Shown here: positions 32,426 to 40,034 of the stretch, piece after piece
Layout: every line of letters starts with the position of its first letter
Position numbering within the stretch: the stretch's first letter is position 1
Origin: LMUY01 sp964242925
Lineage (GTDB): Bacteria; Pseudomonadota; Alphaproteobacteria; Acetobacterales; Acetobacteraceae
DNA length: 40,034 nt
NCBI GenBank assembly: GCA_964242925.1
Contig: CAXTBW010000032.1
Coordinates: forward strand, 1-40,034
Reading direction: 5' to 3'
The notes under the pieces: generated by a model
What the model was told of the DNA's origin: nothing
Database searches by the model: none
The model's input: the letters and a program-made list of their open reading frames with translations, nothing else
Made by a program: the position numbers and the translations under genes

Positions 32426-32496
32426 GCCGCGACGATGCGGGGTTGCGCGCCGCCCGGCAAGACGGTGGTGTGAAGCCGGCGCGATGGAGGCGGTGG

Positions 32497-33816
32497 ATGA
32501 AGCGGCAGATGAGGCTTGGCCTGTCGATGCGATACCTCGGCTACCACGACTCGGCCTGGCGCCATCCGGATGTGCCCGCGGGCGGCGCATCCGACTACCG
32601 CCACTTCCTGCACTGCGCCCAGGAGGCGGAGCGCGGCCTGTTCGACATGGTGTTCTTCGCCGACGGCATCGGCGTGCGCGCCAACGACAACCCGCCGGGC
32701 TCGCTGAGCCACTCCAACCGCAACGTGGAGCTGGAGCCGCTGACCCTGCTGGCCGCGCTGGCGCCGATGACGCAGCACATCGGCCTCGTGAGCACGGCGT
32801 CCACCACATACAACGAGCCGTTCCATATCGCGCGCAAGTTCGCCTCGCTGGACCACATCAGCGGCGGCCGCGCGGGATGGAACATCGTCACCTCGTGGAG
32901 CGAGCAGGAGGCGTGGAACTTCAGCCGCGAGAGCCACCTGGATTACGACACGCGGTATGACCGGGCGCGGGAGTTCGTGGACGTCGTGATGGGGCTGTGG
33001 GACAGCTGGGAGCCGGACGCCTTCGTGCACGACAAGGCGACCGGGCGATTTTACGATCCGGCGAAGCTGCATGTGCTGAACCACAAGGGCAAGCACTTCC
33101 AGGTTCGCGGCCCGCTGAATGCAAAGACGACGCCGCAGGGCCGCCCGTTGCTGGTGCAGGCGGGCGGCAACGTGATGGGGCAGGAGATCGCCGCGGCCGA
33201 CGCGGACGTGGTCTACGCCTCCACCAACGGGTTCGAGCCGGCGCAAGAATACTACGCGTCGGTGAAGGGGCGCATGGCCAAGTACGGCCGCGACGCGGAC
33301 ACGCTGAAGCTGATGCCGGCGCTGGTTCCGATCGTAGGCGGCACCGAAGCCGAGGCGCAGGCCAAGCTGGCGCAGTTGCAGGAGTTGATTGATCCGCTGA
33401 CGGGCCTGGCGCGCATCTACGGGCTGATGGGCGATCTATCGGGGTATGATTTGGACGGGCCGGTGCCGGAGCCGACCGGGTCCAAGGTTCGCAGCATCGC
33501 CTACAGCTGGTGGGAGCGGTCCCAGCGCGAAGGCCTGACGATCCGGCAGCTGTATGGCGAATACGCCATTGGGGAGGGGTTCCGAATTGTCGGCACGCCG
33601 GAGCAGATCGCCGACGAGATGGAGCGCTGGATGGACGACGGCGCCGCGGACGGGTTCAACGTCACGCCGACGCACTTGCCTGGCGGCATCGAGGACTTCG
33701 TGGACGCGGTTGTGCCGGAGTTGCAGCGCCGCGGCCGGTTCCGCACGGAGTACGAGGGCGCGACCCTCCGCGAGAACCTCGGCCTCAAGCCGTATGTCAG
33801 CCGCTGGCGCCGCTGA
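32497..33816 (+). CDS. LLM-class FMN-dependent monooxygenase, NtaA/SnaA/DszA type (1)
   Basis: The 439-residue protein belongs to the bacterial luciferase-like family, nitrilotriacetate monooxygenase subfamily. Hallmarks are FFADGIGV near 53-60, the flavin/substrate block TTYNEP with ARKFASLDHISGGR at about 103-125, WNIVTSWSEQEAWNF at 128-142, YDPAKLHVLNHKGKHF, and VQAGGN near 221-226. Such enzymes use FMNH2 from a separate reductase to cleave C-N or C-S bonds. GGAGG is 6 nt before ATG 32497. It is followed by a paralogue and an ABC transporter, all co-directional; no dedicated flavin reductase gene is adjacent. Confidence 0.92.
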   Translation: MKRQMRLGLSMRYLGYHDSAWRHPDVPAGGASDYRHFLHCAQEAERGLFDMVFFADGIGVRANDNPPGSLSHSNRNVELEPLTLLAALAPMTQHIGLVSTASTTYNEPFHIARKFASLDHISGGRAGWNIVTSWSEQEAWNFSRESHLDYDTRYDRAREFVDVVMGLWDSWEPDAFVHDKATGRFYDPAKLHVLNHKGKHFQVRGPLNAKTTPQGRPLLVQAGGNVMGQEIAAADADVVYASTNGFEPAQEYYASVKGRMAKYGRDADTLKLMPALVPIVGGTEAEAQAKLAQLQELIDPLTGLARIYGLMGDLSGYDLDGPVPEPTGSKVRSIAYSWWERSQREGLTIRQLYGEYAIGEGFRIVGTPEQIADEMERWMDDGAADGFNVTPTHLPGGIEDFVDAVVPELQRRGRFRTEYEGATLRENLGLKPYVSRWRR

Positions 33817-33823
33817 CCTAAAA

Positions 33824-33847
33824 GCCTCCAAGGGGGAGAGGGAGAAG
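33824..33847. repeat. Partial family A repeat between the two monooxygenase genes
   Basis: GCCTCCAAGGGGGAGAGGG followed by AGAAG is one arm with a shorter complementary half. It lies 8 bp after the first monooxygenase stop and does not enter a coding region. Confidence 0.5.
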
Positions 33848-33908
33848 AAATTGACCTCTCCGCCAACCTGCCGCCTTATACCGCACCGCAACCAATGGAC
33901 TGCACGAC

Positions 33909-35255
33909 GTGTCACGGCAGATGAAGCTCGGCCTCAACATCGTCGCCAACGGCGCCCACGCCGCCGGGTGGCGAATGCCCGGCGCGCAGACCGACGCGGC
34001 GCTCGACATCCGGCTATGGAAGCGCATGGCGCAAGCCGCCGAGAAGGCCCGCATCCACTTCATGTTCTGGGCCGACGGCATCGCCGTGCGCCACTCCGCG
34101 CCCGACGACGACGCGCTCAGCTTCAACGCCCGCATCGACGTCTACGAACCGCTGACCCTGATCGGCGCGCTCGCCGCCGTCACCGAGCGCATCGGCTTCC
34201 TCGCCAGCGCGTCCACCACCTACAACGAGCCGTATCACGTCGCGCGCAAGTTCGCCTCGCTGGACCACATCAGCGAGGGCCGCGTCGGCTGGAACGTCGT
34301 CACCTCGTGGAGCGAGCAGGAGGCGTTCAACTTCGGCCGCGACGCGCACATGGAGCACGCCCTGCGCTACCGCCGCGCGGAGGAGTTCGTGGACGTCGTG
34401 TTCGGCCTGTGGGACAGCTGGGAGGACGACGCGTTCGTCCGCGACCAAACGTCCGGCCGTTACTTCGATCCGGCCAAGCTGCACAACCTGAACCACCGCG
34501 GCGAGAGCTTCGCGGTGAAGGGTCCGCTGAACGTCGCGCGGCCGATCCAGGGCTACCCGGTGATCGCGCAAGCCGGATCATCCGGGCCGGGACAGGATTT
34601 GGGCGCCCGCATCGCCGACCTGATCTACACCGCCCAAAAGACCAAGGCCGACGCGCAGGAGTTCTATCGCAGCGTGAAGGCCCACGGCGCCGCAGCCGGG
34701 CGCGACCCGGCTTCCATGCTGGTCATGCCCGGCATCCTGCCGATCATGGGCCGCACCCGAAGCGAGGCGGAGGACCGCTTCGACAAATTGCAATCCCTGG
34801 TGCATGCGCGCCTCGGGTTGCCGATGCTGACGGACACCTACGGCGACCTGTCCGCCTACGATCCGGACGCCCCCCTGCCCCCGCCGCTGGACCCGCACAA
34901 CGCCGTCAAGAGCGCGCACGAGAAGCTGGCCGCGCTCGGCCGGCAGGAAGGCATGACCATCCGCAAGCTGTACCAGATCATGGCCGGCGCGTCGGGCCAC
35001 AACGTGGTGGTGGGCACGCCCACGGAGGTGGCGGACCTGATGGAGGACTGGTTCACCGGCCAGGCCTGCGACGGCTTCAACATCATGCCCGCCTACATGC
35101 CGGCCCCAGCGCACGAGGCGTTCGACTGGCTCGTGCCCGAGCTGCAGCGCCGCGGTCTGTTCCAGACGGAGTACGGCGGAGACGGCACGCTTAGGGGCAG
35201 CCTTGGCCTGGCGAGGCCCGCGCACGGCAGCCACCGCACCCGGAGCCTGACATGA
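33909..35255 (+). CDS. LLM-class FMN-dependent monooxygenase, NtaA/SnaA/DszA type (2)
   Basis: The 448-residue protein is a paralogue of the preceding gene, sharing the flavin block TTYNEP with ARKFASLDHISEGR and WNVVTSWSEQEAFNF, plus YFDPAKLHNLNHRGESF and AQAGSS. Its N-terminus differs (MKLGLNIVANGAHAAGWRMP versus a shorter start in copy 1). The pair may act on related compounds or as alternatives. The GTG at 33909 is used; ATG 33921 is also possible, and no strong ribosome site separates them. It overlaps the binding-protein gene by four bases, coupling the enzyme to transport. Confidence 0.92.
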   Translation: MSRQMKLGLNIVANGAHAAGWRMPGAQTDAALDIRLWKRMAQAAEKARIHFMFWADGIAVRHSAPDDDALSFNARIDVYEPLTLIGALAAVTERIGFLASASTTYNEPYHVARKFASLDHISEGRVGWNVVTSWSEQEAFNFGRDAHMEHALRYRRAEEFVDVVFGLWDSWEDDAFVRDQTSGRYFDPAKLHNLNHRGESFAVKGPLNVARPIQGYPVIAQAGSSGPGQDLGARIADLIYTAQKTKADAQEFYRSVKAHGAAAGRDPASMLVMPGILPIMGRTRSEAEDRFDKLQSLVHARLGLPMLTDTYGDLSAYDPDAPLPPPLDPHNAVKSAHEKLAALGRQEGMTIRKLYQIMAGASGHNVVVGTPTEVADLMEDWFTGQACDGFNIMPAYMPAPAHEAFDWLVPELQRRGLFQTEYGGDGTLRGSLGLARPAHGSHRTRSLT

Positions 35256-36100
35256 CTCGCATCGCCCTGGCGCTGGTGTGCCTTCTCGCCAGCCCGGCCG
35301 TCGCGCAGGACATCCCGGCGCAGGCGCCGCAGCCGGACCTGGTCAAGCTGCTGCCCCCCGGCGCGAAGACCTTCACGCTCGCGGTGGCGCTCGGCTCCCC
35401 GCCCGACGACTTCCGCGACGCCAAGGGCGAGGTCGTCGGCTGGGAGATCGACATCATGCGCGGCGCCGCCCAGGCGCTGGGCCTGACGCTCGACATCCGG
35501 CCGACCACGTTCGACACGCTCATCCCCGGCCTGCAGGCCAAACGGTTCGACGGCGCCACCGGGCAATTAGGCATCTCCGACGCGCGCGAGAAGGTCGTCG
35601 ACATGGTCGGCACTCTTACGGGCAACGAGCTGTTCGCCGCCCTGGCGGACAGCACGCTCAAAATCGACACGCTTGCAGACCTCTGCGGCGTCACTGTCGG
35701 CACCACACGCGGCTCCCGCGAGATGGTGTTCGCCGCCGAGCAGAGCCCGAAATGCGAGGCGGACGGCAAGAAGCCGATCAACGCCCTGGCGTTCAACGAC
35801 GGCAACGGCGCCGCGGAGGCGCTGATGAGCCGCCGGGCGGACCTGTTCTGGCTCGGCTCGACCGCGGTCGAGTATTTCGTGGCGCAGTCGCACGGGCGCA
35901 CCAAGGTCGTCGGCAGTTACACCGACCCGAGCTACATCGGCGTGGCGCTGCCCAAGGGCTCCGACTTGGCGGCGCCGCTGCAGGCCGCCATCCAGCACCT
36001 GATCGACGATGGCACATACGGCAAAATCGTGGCGAAGTGGGGCTTGGCCGACAACGCCATCAAGCAGGCGCCGCTCAACCCGACGGGCACGCCGCGCTGA
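35252..36100 (+). CDS. Polar amino acid-type ABC transporter, periplasmic binding protein (second system)
   Basis: The 282-residue protein has a Sec signal (MTRIALALVCLLASPAVAQ) and SBP_bac_3 features: GEVVGWEIDIMRGAAQALGL, TFDTLIPGLQAKRFDGATGQLGISDAREKVVDMV, and GVALPKGSDLAAPLQAAIQHLIDDGTYGKIVAKWG near the C-terminus. It differs from the first system's binding protein. The gene overlaps both the preceding monooxygenase stop and the permease start, so translation is coupled. The imported compound is likely the substrate of the monooxygenases. Confidence 0.92.
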   Translation: MTRIALALVCLLASPAVAQDIPAQAPQPDLVKLLPPGAKTFTLAVALGSPPDDFRDAKGEVVGWEIDIMRGAAQALGLTLDIRPTTFDTLIPGLQAKRFDGATGQLGISDAREKVVDMVGTLTGNELFAALADSTLKIDTLADLCGVTVGTTRGSREMVFAAEQSPKCEADGKKPINALAFNDGNGAAEALMSRRADLFWLGSTAVEYFVAQSHGRTKVVGSYTDPSYIGVALPKGSDLAAPLQAAIQHLIDDGTYGKIVAKWGLADNAIKQAPLNPTGTPR

Positions 36101-36924
36101 TGTCGGACGCGGGGCAACGCGTCGTCCCGCTGCGCCAACCGTGGACCTGGGCCGCCAGCGTCGTCGTGCTGCTGGTGGCCGCGCTGGCCGCCTGGAGCGT
36201 CGCCACCAACCCGGCGTTCCAGTGGCCCGTCGTCGCCGAGTATCTGTTCGACGCGCAGATCATGCTGGGCCTGCTGCGCACGCTGGAGCTGACGGTGATC
36301 GCCATGGCGATCGGCCTGGTGCTGGGCACGCTGCTGGCGATGATGCGGCTGTCGCCCAACCGGCTGCTGTCCACTGTCAGCTGGGCGTATATCTGGCTGT
36401 TCCGCAGCGTCCCGGCGTTGGTGCAGCTGATCTTCTGGTACAATTTCGGCGCCCTGTACCCGCAGATCACGCTGCGCCTGCCGTGGGGCCCGGTGTTGTT
36501 CAGCGCCAGCGCCAACGCGCTCATCACGCCGATGTTCGCCGCACTTGCCGGGTTAGGCCTGGCGCAAGCGGCCTACACGGCGGAGGTGATCCGCGCCGGC
36601 ATCGTCTCCGTGCCGCGCGGGCAGACCCGGGCGGCGCTGGCGCTCGGCATGGCGCCGCTCACCATCTTCCGCCGCATCGTGTTCCCGCAGGCCATGCGCG
36701 TCATCATCCCGCCGGTCGGCAACGAGGTGATCTCGATGGTCAAGGCCACCTCGCTGGTCAGCGTGATCGCGCTGGCCGAGCTGCTCTACACCGCACAACT
36801 GATCTACGCGCGCACCTACGAGACGATCCCGCTGCTGATCGTCGCCTCGCTCTGGTATCTCGCCATCGTCTCCGTGCTGTCGGTCGCGCAGCACGGGCTC
36901 GAACGCCGCTACCGCCAGCGATGA
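36100..36924 (+). CDS. Polar amino acid-type ABC transporter permease (second system)
   Basis: The 274-residue permease has a longer N-terminal membrane helix region (17-36) than the first-system proteins and further helices near 57-80, 95-118, 136-160, 205-225 and 238-262. The EAA-type motif EVIRAGIVSVPRGQTRAALALGM near 163-185 is followed by IVFPQAMRVIIPPVGNEVISMVKATSL, the amino-acid form. Only one permease gene is present, so the transporter is probably homodimeric. It overlaps the neighbours on both sides (TGATG, ATGA). Confidence 0.92.
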   Translation: MSDAGQRVVPLRQPWTWAASVVVLLVAALAAWSVATNPAFQWPVVAEYLFDAQIMLGLLRTLELTVIAMAIGLVLGTLLAMMRLSPNRLLSTVSWAYIWLFRSVPALVQLIFWYNFGALYPQITLRLPWGPVLFSASANALITPMFAALAGLGLAQAAYTAEVIRAGIVSVPRGQTRAALALGMAPLTIFRRIVFPQAMRVIIPPVGNEVISMVKATSLVSVIALAELLYTAQLIYARTYETIPLLIVASLWYLAIVSVLSVAQHGLERRYRQR

Positions 36925-37679
36925 GTTCGGTTCGCATCCGCGGCCTGGTCAAGCGCTACGGCGCGCGCGAGGTGCTGCGCGGCGTCGACCTGGACGTGGC
37001 CAGCGGCAGCGTCATGTGCATCATCGGGCCGTCCGGTTCGGGCAAGAGCACGCTGCTCGCCTGCATCAACCACCTCGAGCGCATCGACGGCGGCCGCCTG
37101 TGGGTGGACGGCGAGCTGGTCGGCTACCGCGAGCGCGCCGGCGTGCTGTACGAGCTGCCGGAACGCCGCATCGCGCGCATGCGGCAGCGCGTCGGCATGG
37201 TGTTCCAGCAATTCAATCTGTTCCCGCACATGACCGCGCTGGGCAACGTGGTGGAGGCGCCTATCCAGGTGCGCCGCATGCGCCCGGCCGACGCGCGCGT
37301 CCGCGGCATGGCGCTGCTGGACCGCGTCGGCCTCGGCGCCAAGCACGCGATGTTCCCGGCCCAGCTTTCGGGCGGCGAGCAGCAACGGGTGGCGATCGCC
37401 CGCGCTTTGGCGATGGAGCCGCAATTGATGCTGTTCGACGAGCCGACCAGCGCGTTGGACCCGGAGTTGGTGGGCGAGGTGCTGAGCGTGATGAAGGACC
37501 TGGCGCGCTCCGGCATGACGATGATCGTCGTGACGCACGAGCTTGCCTTCGCCCGCGAGGTAGGAGACGAGCTGACGTTCATGGACGACGGCGCCGTGGT
37601 GGAACGCGGCCCGCCGCGCACTGTGCTGTCCGCCCCGCAGGAGCGTCGCACGCAGGATTTCCTATCCCGCGTGTTGTAG
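36921..37679 (+). CDS. Polar amino acid-type ABC transporter ATPase (second system)
   Basis: The 252-residue GlnQ/HisP-type ATPase has Walker A GPSGSGKST at 36-44, Q-loop FQQFNLFPHMT, signature LSGGEQQR at 149-156, Walker B LMLFDEP at 169-175 and H-loop VTHELAFA. It ends RTQDFLSRVL, the normal family end, in contrast to the first-system ATPase with its added tail. It overlaps the permease stop and is the last gene of the five-gene rightward operon. A family F repeat follows. Confidence 0.94.
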   Translation: MSSVRIRGLVKRYGAREVLRGVDLDVASGSVMCIIGPSGSGKSTLLACINHLERIDGGRLWVDGELVGYRERAGVLYELPERRIARMRQRVGMVFQQFNLFPHMTALGNVVEAPIQVRRMRPADARVRGMALLDRVGLGAKHAMFPAQLSGGEQQRVAIARALAMEPQLMLFDEPTSALDPELVGEVLSVMKDLARSGMTMIVVTHELAFAREVGDELTFMDDGAVVERGPPRTVLSAPQERRTQDFLSRVL

Positions 37680-37698
37680 GATGGACCTGCTCTGAAAT

Positions 37699-37838
37699 CG
37701 TCATGCCAGGGCTTGACCCTGGTGTCCACGCGGCGCCAGCCACGCTGGCGCATCCAGACCGGGTTCTGCAACGCCAACGCGGTGTCACGTCGCCGGCCGC
37801 ACGCCGTGGATGCCGGAGTCAAGCCCTGGCATGACGGG
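37699..37838. repeat. About 140-bp inverted-arm repeat (family F, copy 4)
   Basis: The left arm begins CGTCATGCCAGGGCTTGACC and the right arm ends with GTCAAGCCCTGGCATGACGG; GTGTCCACGC and GCCGTGGATGCC are the inner pair. It lies between the convergent ATPase and amidase genes and ends 7 bp before the amidase stop. Confidence 0.9.
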
Positions 37839-37845
37839 AGCGGGC

Positions 37846-39201
37846 TTAGGCGCCGCCTACGACGTCCCGCAGCCAACGCGCGATCGCAGTCACTCGCGCG
37901 TCCGTGCCGGGTTGCCCCATCACCTGCACGCCCATCGGCAGGCCGCCCACCAGCGTCGCCGGGACTGTCACGACAGGCGCCCCCAGCGCGGAGCTGGGCG
38001 TGTTGAACACCGAGTCTCCGGTTGGCCGTTCCGCCAACGGCTCGCCCGGCGTGTCCCCGGACCACATCGGCGCCGGCCCGGACGAGGCGGGCGCGATGAA
38101 CGCGTCCACCCGCCCGGCGAGCGAGCCGAACACGCCGCGCATCGCCTCCCGCCGCCCCACCAGCTGCAGGTAACCGGACAAGCCCAGCCGCTCCGCCGCG
38201 GCCAGGCCCCGCTTGGCGCGCTCGCTCACGCCGTCGGGGCGCCAGGCCACCAGGTTGCGGGTCGCCCACTGGTTCTCCCACCCGGTGATCCCGTTGGTCA
38301 GCGCGGTGATGCCCACGATCGCGCGTTCGAACGCTTCGATGTGCGGCTGCTCCGCCCGGCGCAGGACGAGCACTCCGGTTGCGGCCACCCGGTCCACCAC
38401 CTGCTCGAAGGCGGTCCGCGCGGCGTCGTCCAGCCCGGCCCAGCCCTCCGTCTCCATCACCGCCAGCGCGAACGGGCGGTGCGGCGGTGGCGGCGCGTCC
38501 GGACCCAGCAGCGGCGCGCGGCCCGGGTCGCCGCCGGCGCGCTTGGCGACCTCGATCGCGACCTGCCACATGTCCTCGATGCAGTTGGCGTGCACCCCGT
38601 GGGTGCTCATGCTGGTGGCCTGCCGCTCCCCCCGGTTGATGGCGCCCTGCGACGGCTTGAGCGCGAAGTTGCCGCAGAAGCTGGCCGGACGGATGATCGA
38701 CCCGCCGACCTGCGTGCCGATCGCCGCCGGGACCATCCCCGCCGCCACCGCCGCCGCCGAGCCGGACGACGAGCCGCCCGGCGTGCGCGCCGGGTCATGC
38801 GGGTTGGTGGTGGGCCCGGGATGCGTGCCGCCGAGCTCCGCCGTGACCGTCTTGCCCAGCACCACCGCGCCCGCCTGCCGCAGCGCCCAGACTGCGGCAT
38901 TGTCGCGCTTGGGGAAGTTGCCGCTATAGGCCTCGCAGCCCATTTGCGTCGGCATGTCGCTCGTCTCGAGCAGGTCCTTGATCCCGACCGGCATCCCGTC
39001 GATCGGCGACAGCTTCTGTCCGTGCCGCCACCGCTGCGTGCTGGCGTCCGCCGCCGCGCGCGCCCGGGGCTCGTTCAGCACCACCCAGGCGCGCACGACT
39101 GGTTCCCGCGCCGCGATGGCGGCCAGGCAGCGCTCCAGGTAGGCGCGCGGCGTGTCCTGCCCGGCGGCGAAGCGCGGCGCGGCGTCGTGGAAGGTGATCA
39201 T
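37846..39201 (-). CDS. Amidase signature family hydrolase
   Basis: The 451-residue protein has the amidase-signature Ser-cisSer-Lys triad: Lys75 in PVGIKDLL, the cis-Ser in the Gly/Ser-rich TPGGSSSGSAA (Ser144), and the nucleophile Ser168 in GTQVGGSIIRPASFCG. The C-terminal part (GAPVVTVPATLVGGLPMGVQVMG) is also typical. It hydrolyses a small amide to an acid and ammonia or an amine. No GatB/GatC is adjacent, and it is shorter than GatA, so it is a stand-alone amidase. Its start overlaps the M20 stop (ATGA), so the pair is translationally coupled. Confidence 0.92.
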   Translation of the reverse strand: MITFHDAAPRFAAGQDTPRAYLERCLAAIAAREPVVRAWVVLNEPRARAAADASTQRWRHGQKLSPIDGMPVGIKDLLETSDMPTQMGCEAYSGNFPKRDNAAVWALRQAGAVVLGKTVTAELGGTHPGPTTNPHDPARTPGGSSSGSAAAVAAGMVPAAIGTQVGGSIIRPASFCGNFALKPSQGAINRGERQATSMSTHGVHANCIEDMWQVAIEVAKRAGGDPGRAPLLGPDAPPPPHRPFALAVMETEGWAGLDDAARTAFEQVVDRVAATGVLVLRRAEQPHIEAFERAIVGITALTNGITGWENQWATRNLVAWRPDGVSERAKRGLAAAERLGLSGYLQLVGRREAMRGVFGSLAGRVDAFIAPASSGPAPMWSGDTPGEPLAERPTGDSVFNTPSSALGAPVVTVPATLVGGLPMGVQVMGQPGTDARVTAIARWLRDVVGGA

Positions 39202-40034
39202 GCCCCCTTCCCCAAGGTTGGCGCCTCAAGCAGCAGCCCTGCCAACAGTCGCGCGCGCGGGACCATGGAGCTGACCAGCAGGTGTTCCTCCAGCGTGTGC
39301 CCGCCGCCGCCCTGCACGCCCAGCCCGTCCAGCGTCGGCACGCCCATCGCGCCGGTGAAATTCCCGTCCGACCCGCCGCCGGCGCTCTGCGGCGTGATGT
39401 CGAACCCGGCCGCTTTGGCGATGGCCCAGGCGGTGTCGAACAACGCCATGCCGCGCGCATCCGGCTCCCACACGGGCCGGGTGACGCCGCGGACGACGCT
39501 GAACTCGCCCGCGCTATTGAGCGCCATCATCCGCGCGACGCCGTCGTCCAGGTCCTCTTCGCGCTTGGCCATGCTCAGCGCCTCCGCGTCGCAATACGTG
39601 GCGACGCAGTTCACCCATTGGCCGCCGCTGATCACGCCGACGCTGAACGTGCAGTCCGCGGTGGTCATCGCGTCGATCGCCAGCACCTTCTCGCACATCG
39701 CGCGGATGGCGCTGCGCCCTTCGCTCAGGCGGGCGCCGGCATGGCTGGGCCGCCCGGTGGCGCGCAGGTTGAACCGCGCGATGGCGTAACGCCCGGTGAC
39801 CACTCCGCCATCCGGCCGCGCCGGCTCTGGCACCAGCACGAGCGCCGCGCGCGCCGCCTCCGCCTCGATCAGGTCGCGGGAGGACGGGCTGCCGATCTCC
39901 TCGTCCGGCGTCAGCAGGACCGTCACGGGGAGCGCCGTGGTCAACCCCGCGTAGATGATCTGCCGCAGCGCCTCGATGGCGAGATAGGTTCCGCCTTTCA
40001 TGTCGTAGATGCCCGGCCCGTACAGCCGGTCCCC
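39198..40034 (-). CDS. M20 family metallohydrolase, carboxypeptidase G2-like (5' end outside window)
   Basis: The frame is open through the right edge; about 278 residues are visible. The visible part starts at the metal-binding GPGIYDMKGG (bridging Asp), then the catalytic/metal Glu pair in LTPDEEIGSPSSR and the dimerisation domain (RPSHAGA...). The final metal ligand is the His in HTLEEHLLVSSM near the C-terminus, with SDGNFTGAMGVPTLDGLGVQGGG before it. This fits glutamate carboxypeptidase/CPG2-type enzymes that hydrolyse N-acyl amino acids. The upstream metal His lies outside the window. It probably shares an operon with the amidase. Confidence 0.9.
   Translation of the reverse strand, partial: GDRLYGPGIYDMKGGTYLAIEALRQIIYAGLTTALPVTVLLTPDEEIGSPSSRDLIEAEAARAALVLVPEPARPDGGVVTGRYAIARFNLRATGRPSHAGARLSEGRSAIRAMCEKVLAIDAMTTADCTFSVGVISGGQWVNCVATYCDAEALSMAKREEDLDDGVARMMALNSAGEFSVVRGVTRPVWEPDARGMALFDTAWAIAKAAGFDITPQSAGGGSDGNFTGAMGVPTLDGLGVQGGGGHTLEEHLLVSSMVPRARLLAGLLLEAPTLGKGA

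Overview
The window is about 40 kb of GC-rich DNA with dense coding, short overlaps between co-directional genes (ATGA, GTGA and TGATG junctions) and several GTG or TTG starts. Gene content (queF-tgt, an IalB-like gene joined to rlmN, apt beside a DUF2842 gene, a ugp operon, many ABC and Bug/TctC-type binding proteins) suggests an alphaproteobacterium, most likely Rhodospirillales/Acetobacteraceae. This is inferred from gene content only. I saw no rRNA, tRNA, CRISPR array, transposase or phage gene.

Left part (1-9.1 kb), housekeeping: the tail of a retropepsin-like protease gene; a leftward group ending in tgt and queF (queuosine tRNA modification) that also holds a DUF218 protein, a SAM methyltransferase and a small helical protein; a rightward pair of an IalB-like secreted protein and rlmN; a YihY/BrkB membrane protein; a leftward Bug/TctC-like binding protein; apt; and a DUF2842 protein. 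From 9.1 to 13.4 kb lies a complete ugpBAEC transporter operon (glycerol-3-phosphate type), with a pair of hairpin repeats inserted between ugpA and ugpE.

Right part (13.4-40 kb), catabolic and accessory: (i) a MmgE/PrpD protein divergent from a FadR/FCD-type GntR regulator, then an MFS transporter and a thiamine-diphosphate enzyme; the same TGTATACA palindrome lies in the PrpD/GntR divergent promoter region and in the MFS promoter region, suggesting one regulon. (ii) A Rieske ferredoxin-like protein, a serine/threonine dehydratase-type PLP enzyme and an amidohydrolase. (iii) Two adjacent DUF1989 genes (urea carboxylase-associated/carboxyguanidine deiminase family) with no carboxylase or allophanate hydrolase nearby, followed by a nitroreductase and a polar-amino-acid-type ABC transporter. 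(iv) A lone peptide-type binding protein, an M20 peptidase and a GMC oxidoreductase, divergent from two tandem FMN monooxygenases of the NtaA/SnaA/DszA type that run directly into a second polar-amino-acid-type ABC transporter. (v) An amidase overlapping a truncated M20 hydrolase at the right edge. Together this looks like import and breakdown of small organic nitrogen compounds (amides, amino-acid-like or guanidino compounds). The substrates cannot be read from the sequence.

The most striking non-coding feature is three families of palindromic intergenic repeats. One (core CCCTCTCCCGC/GCGGGAGAGGG) has been absorbed, in the same reading frame, into the C-terminal ends of three unrelated proteins. 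Another, about 140 bp with conserved inverted arms and a variable core, occurs four times, three of them exactly between convergent genes.
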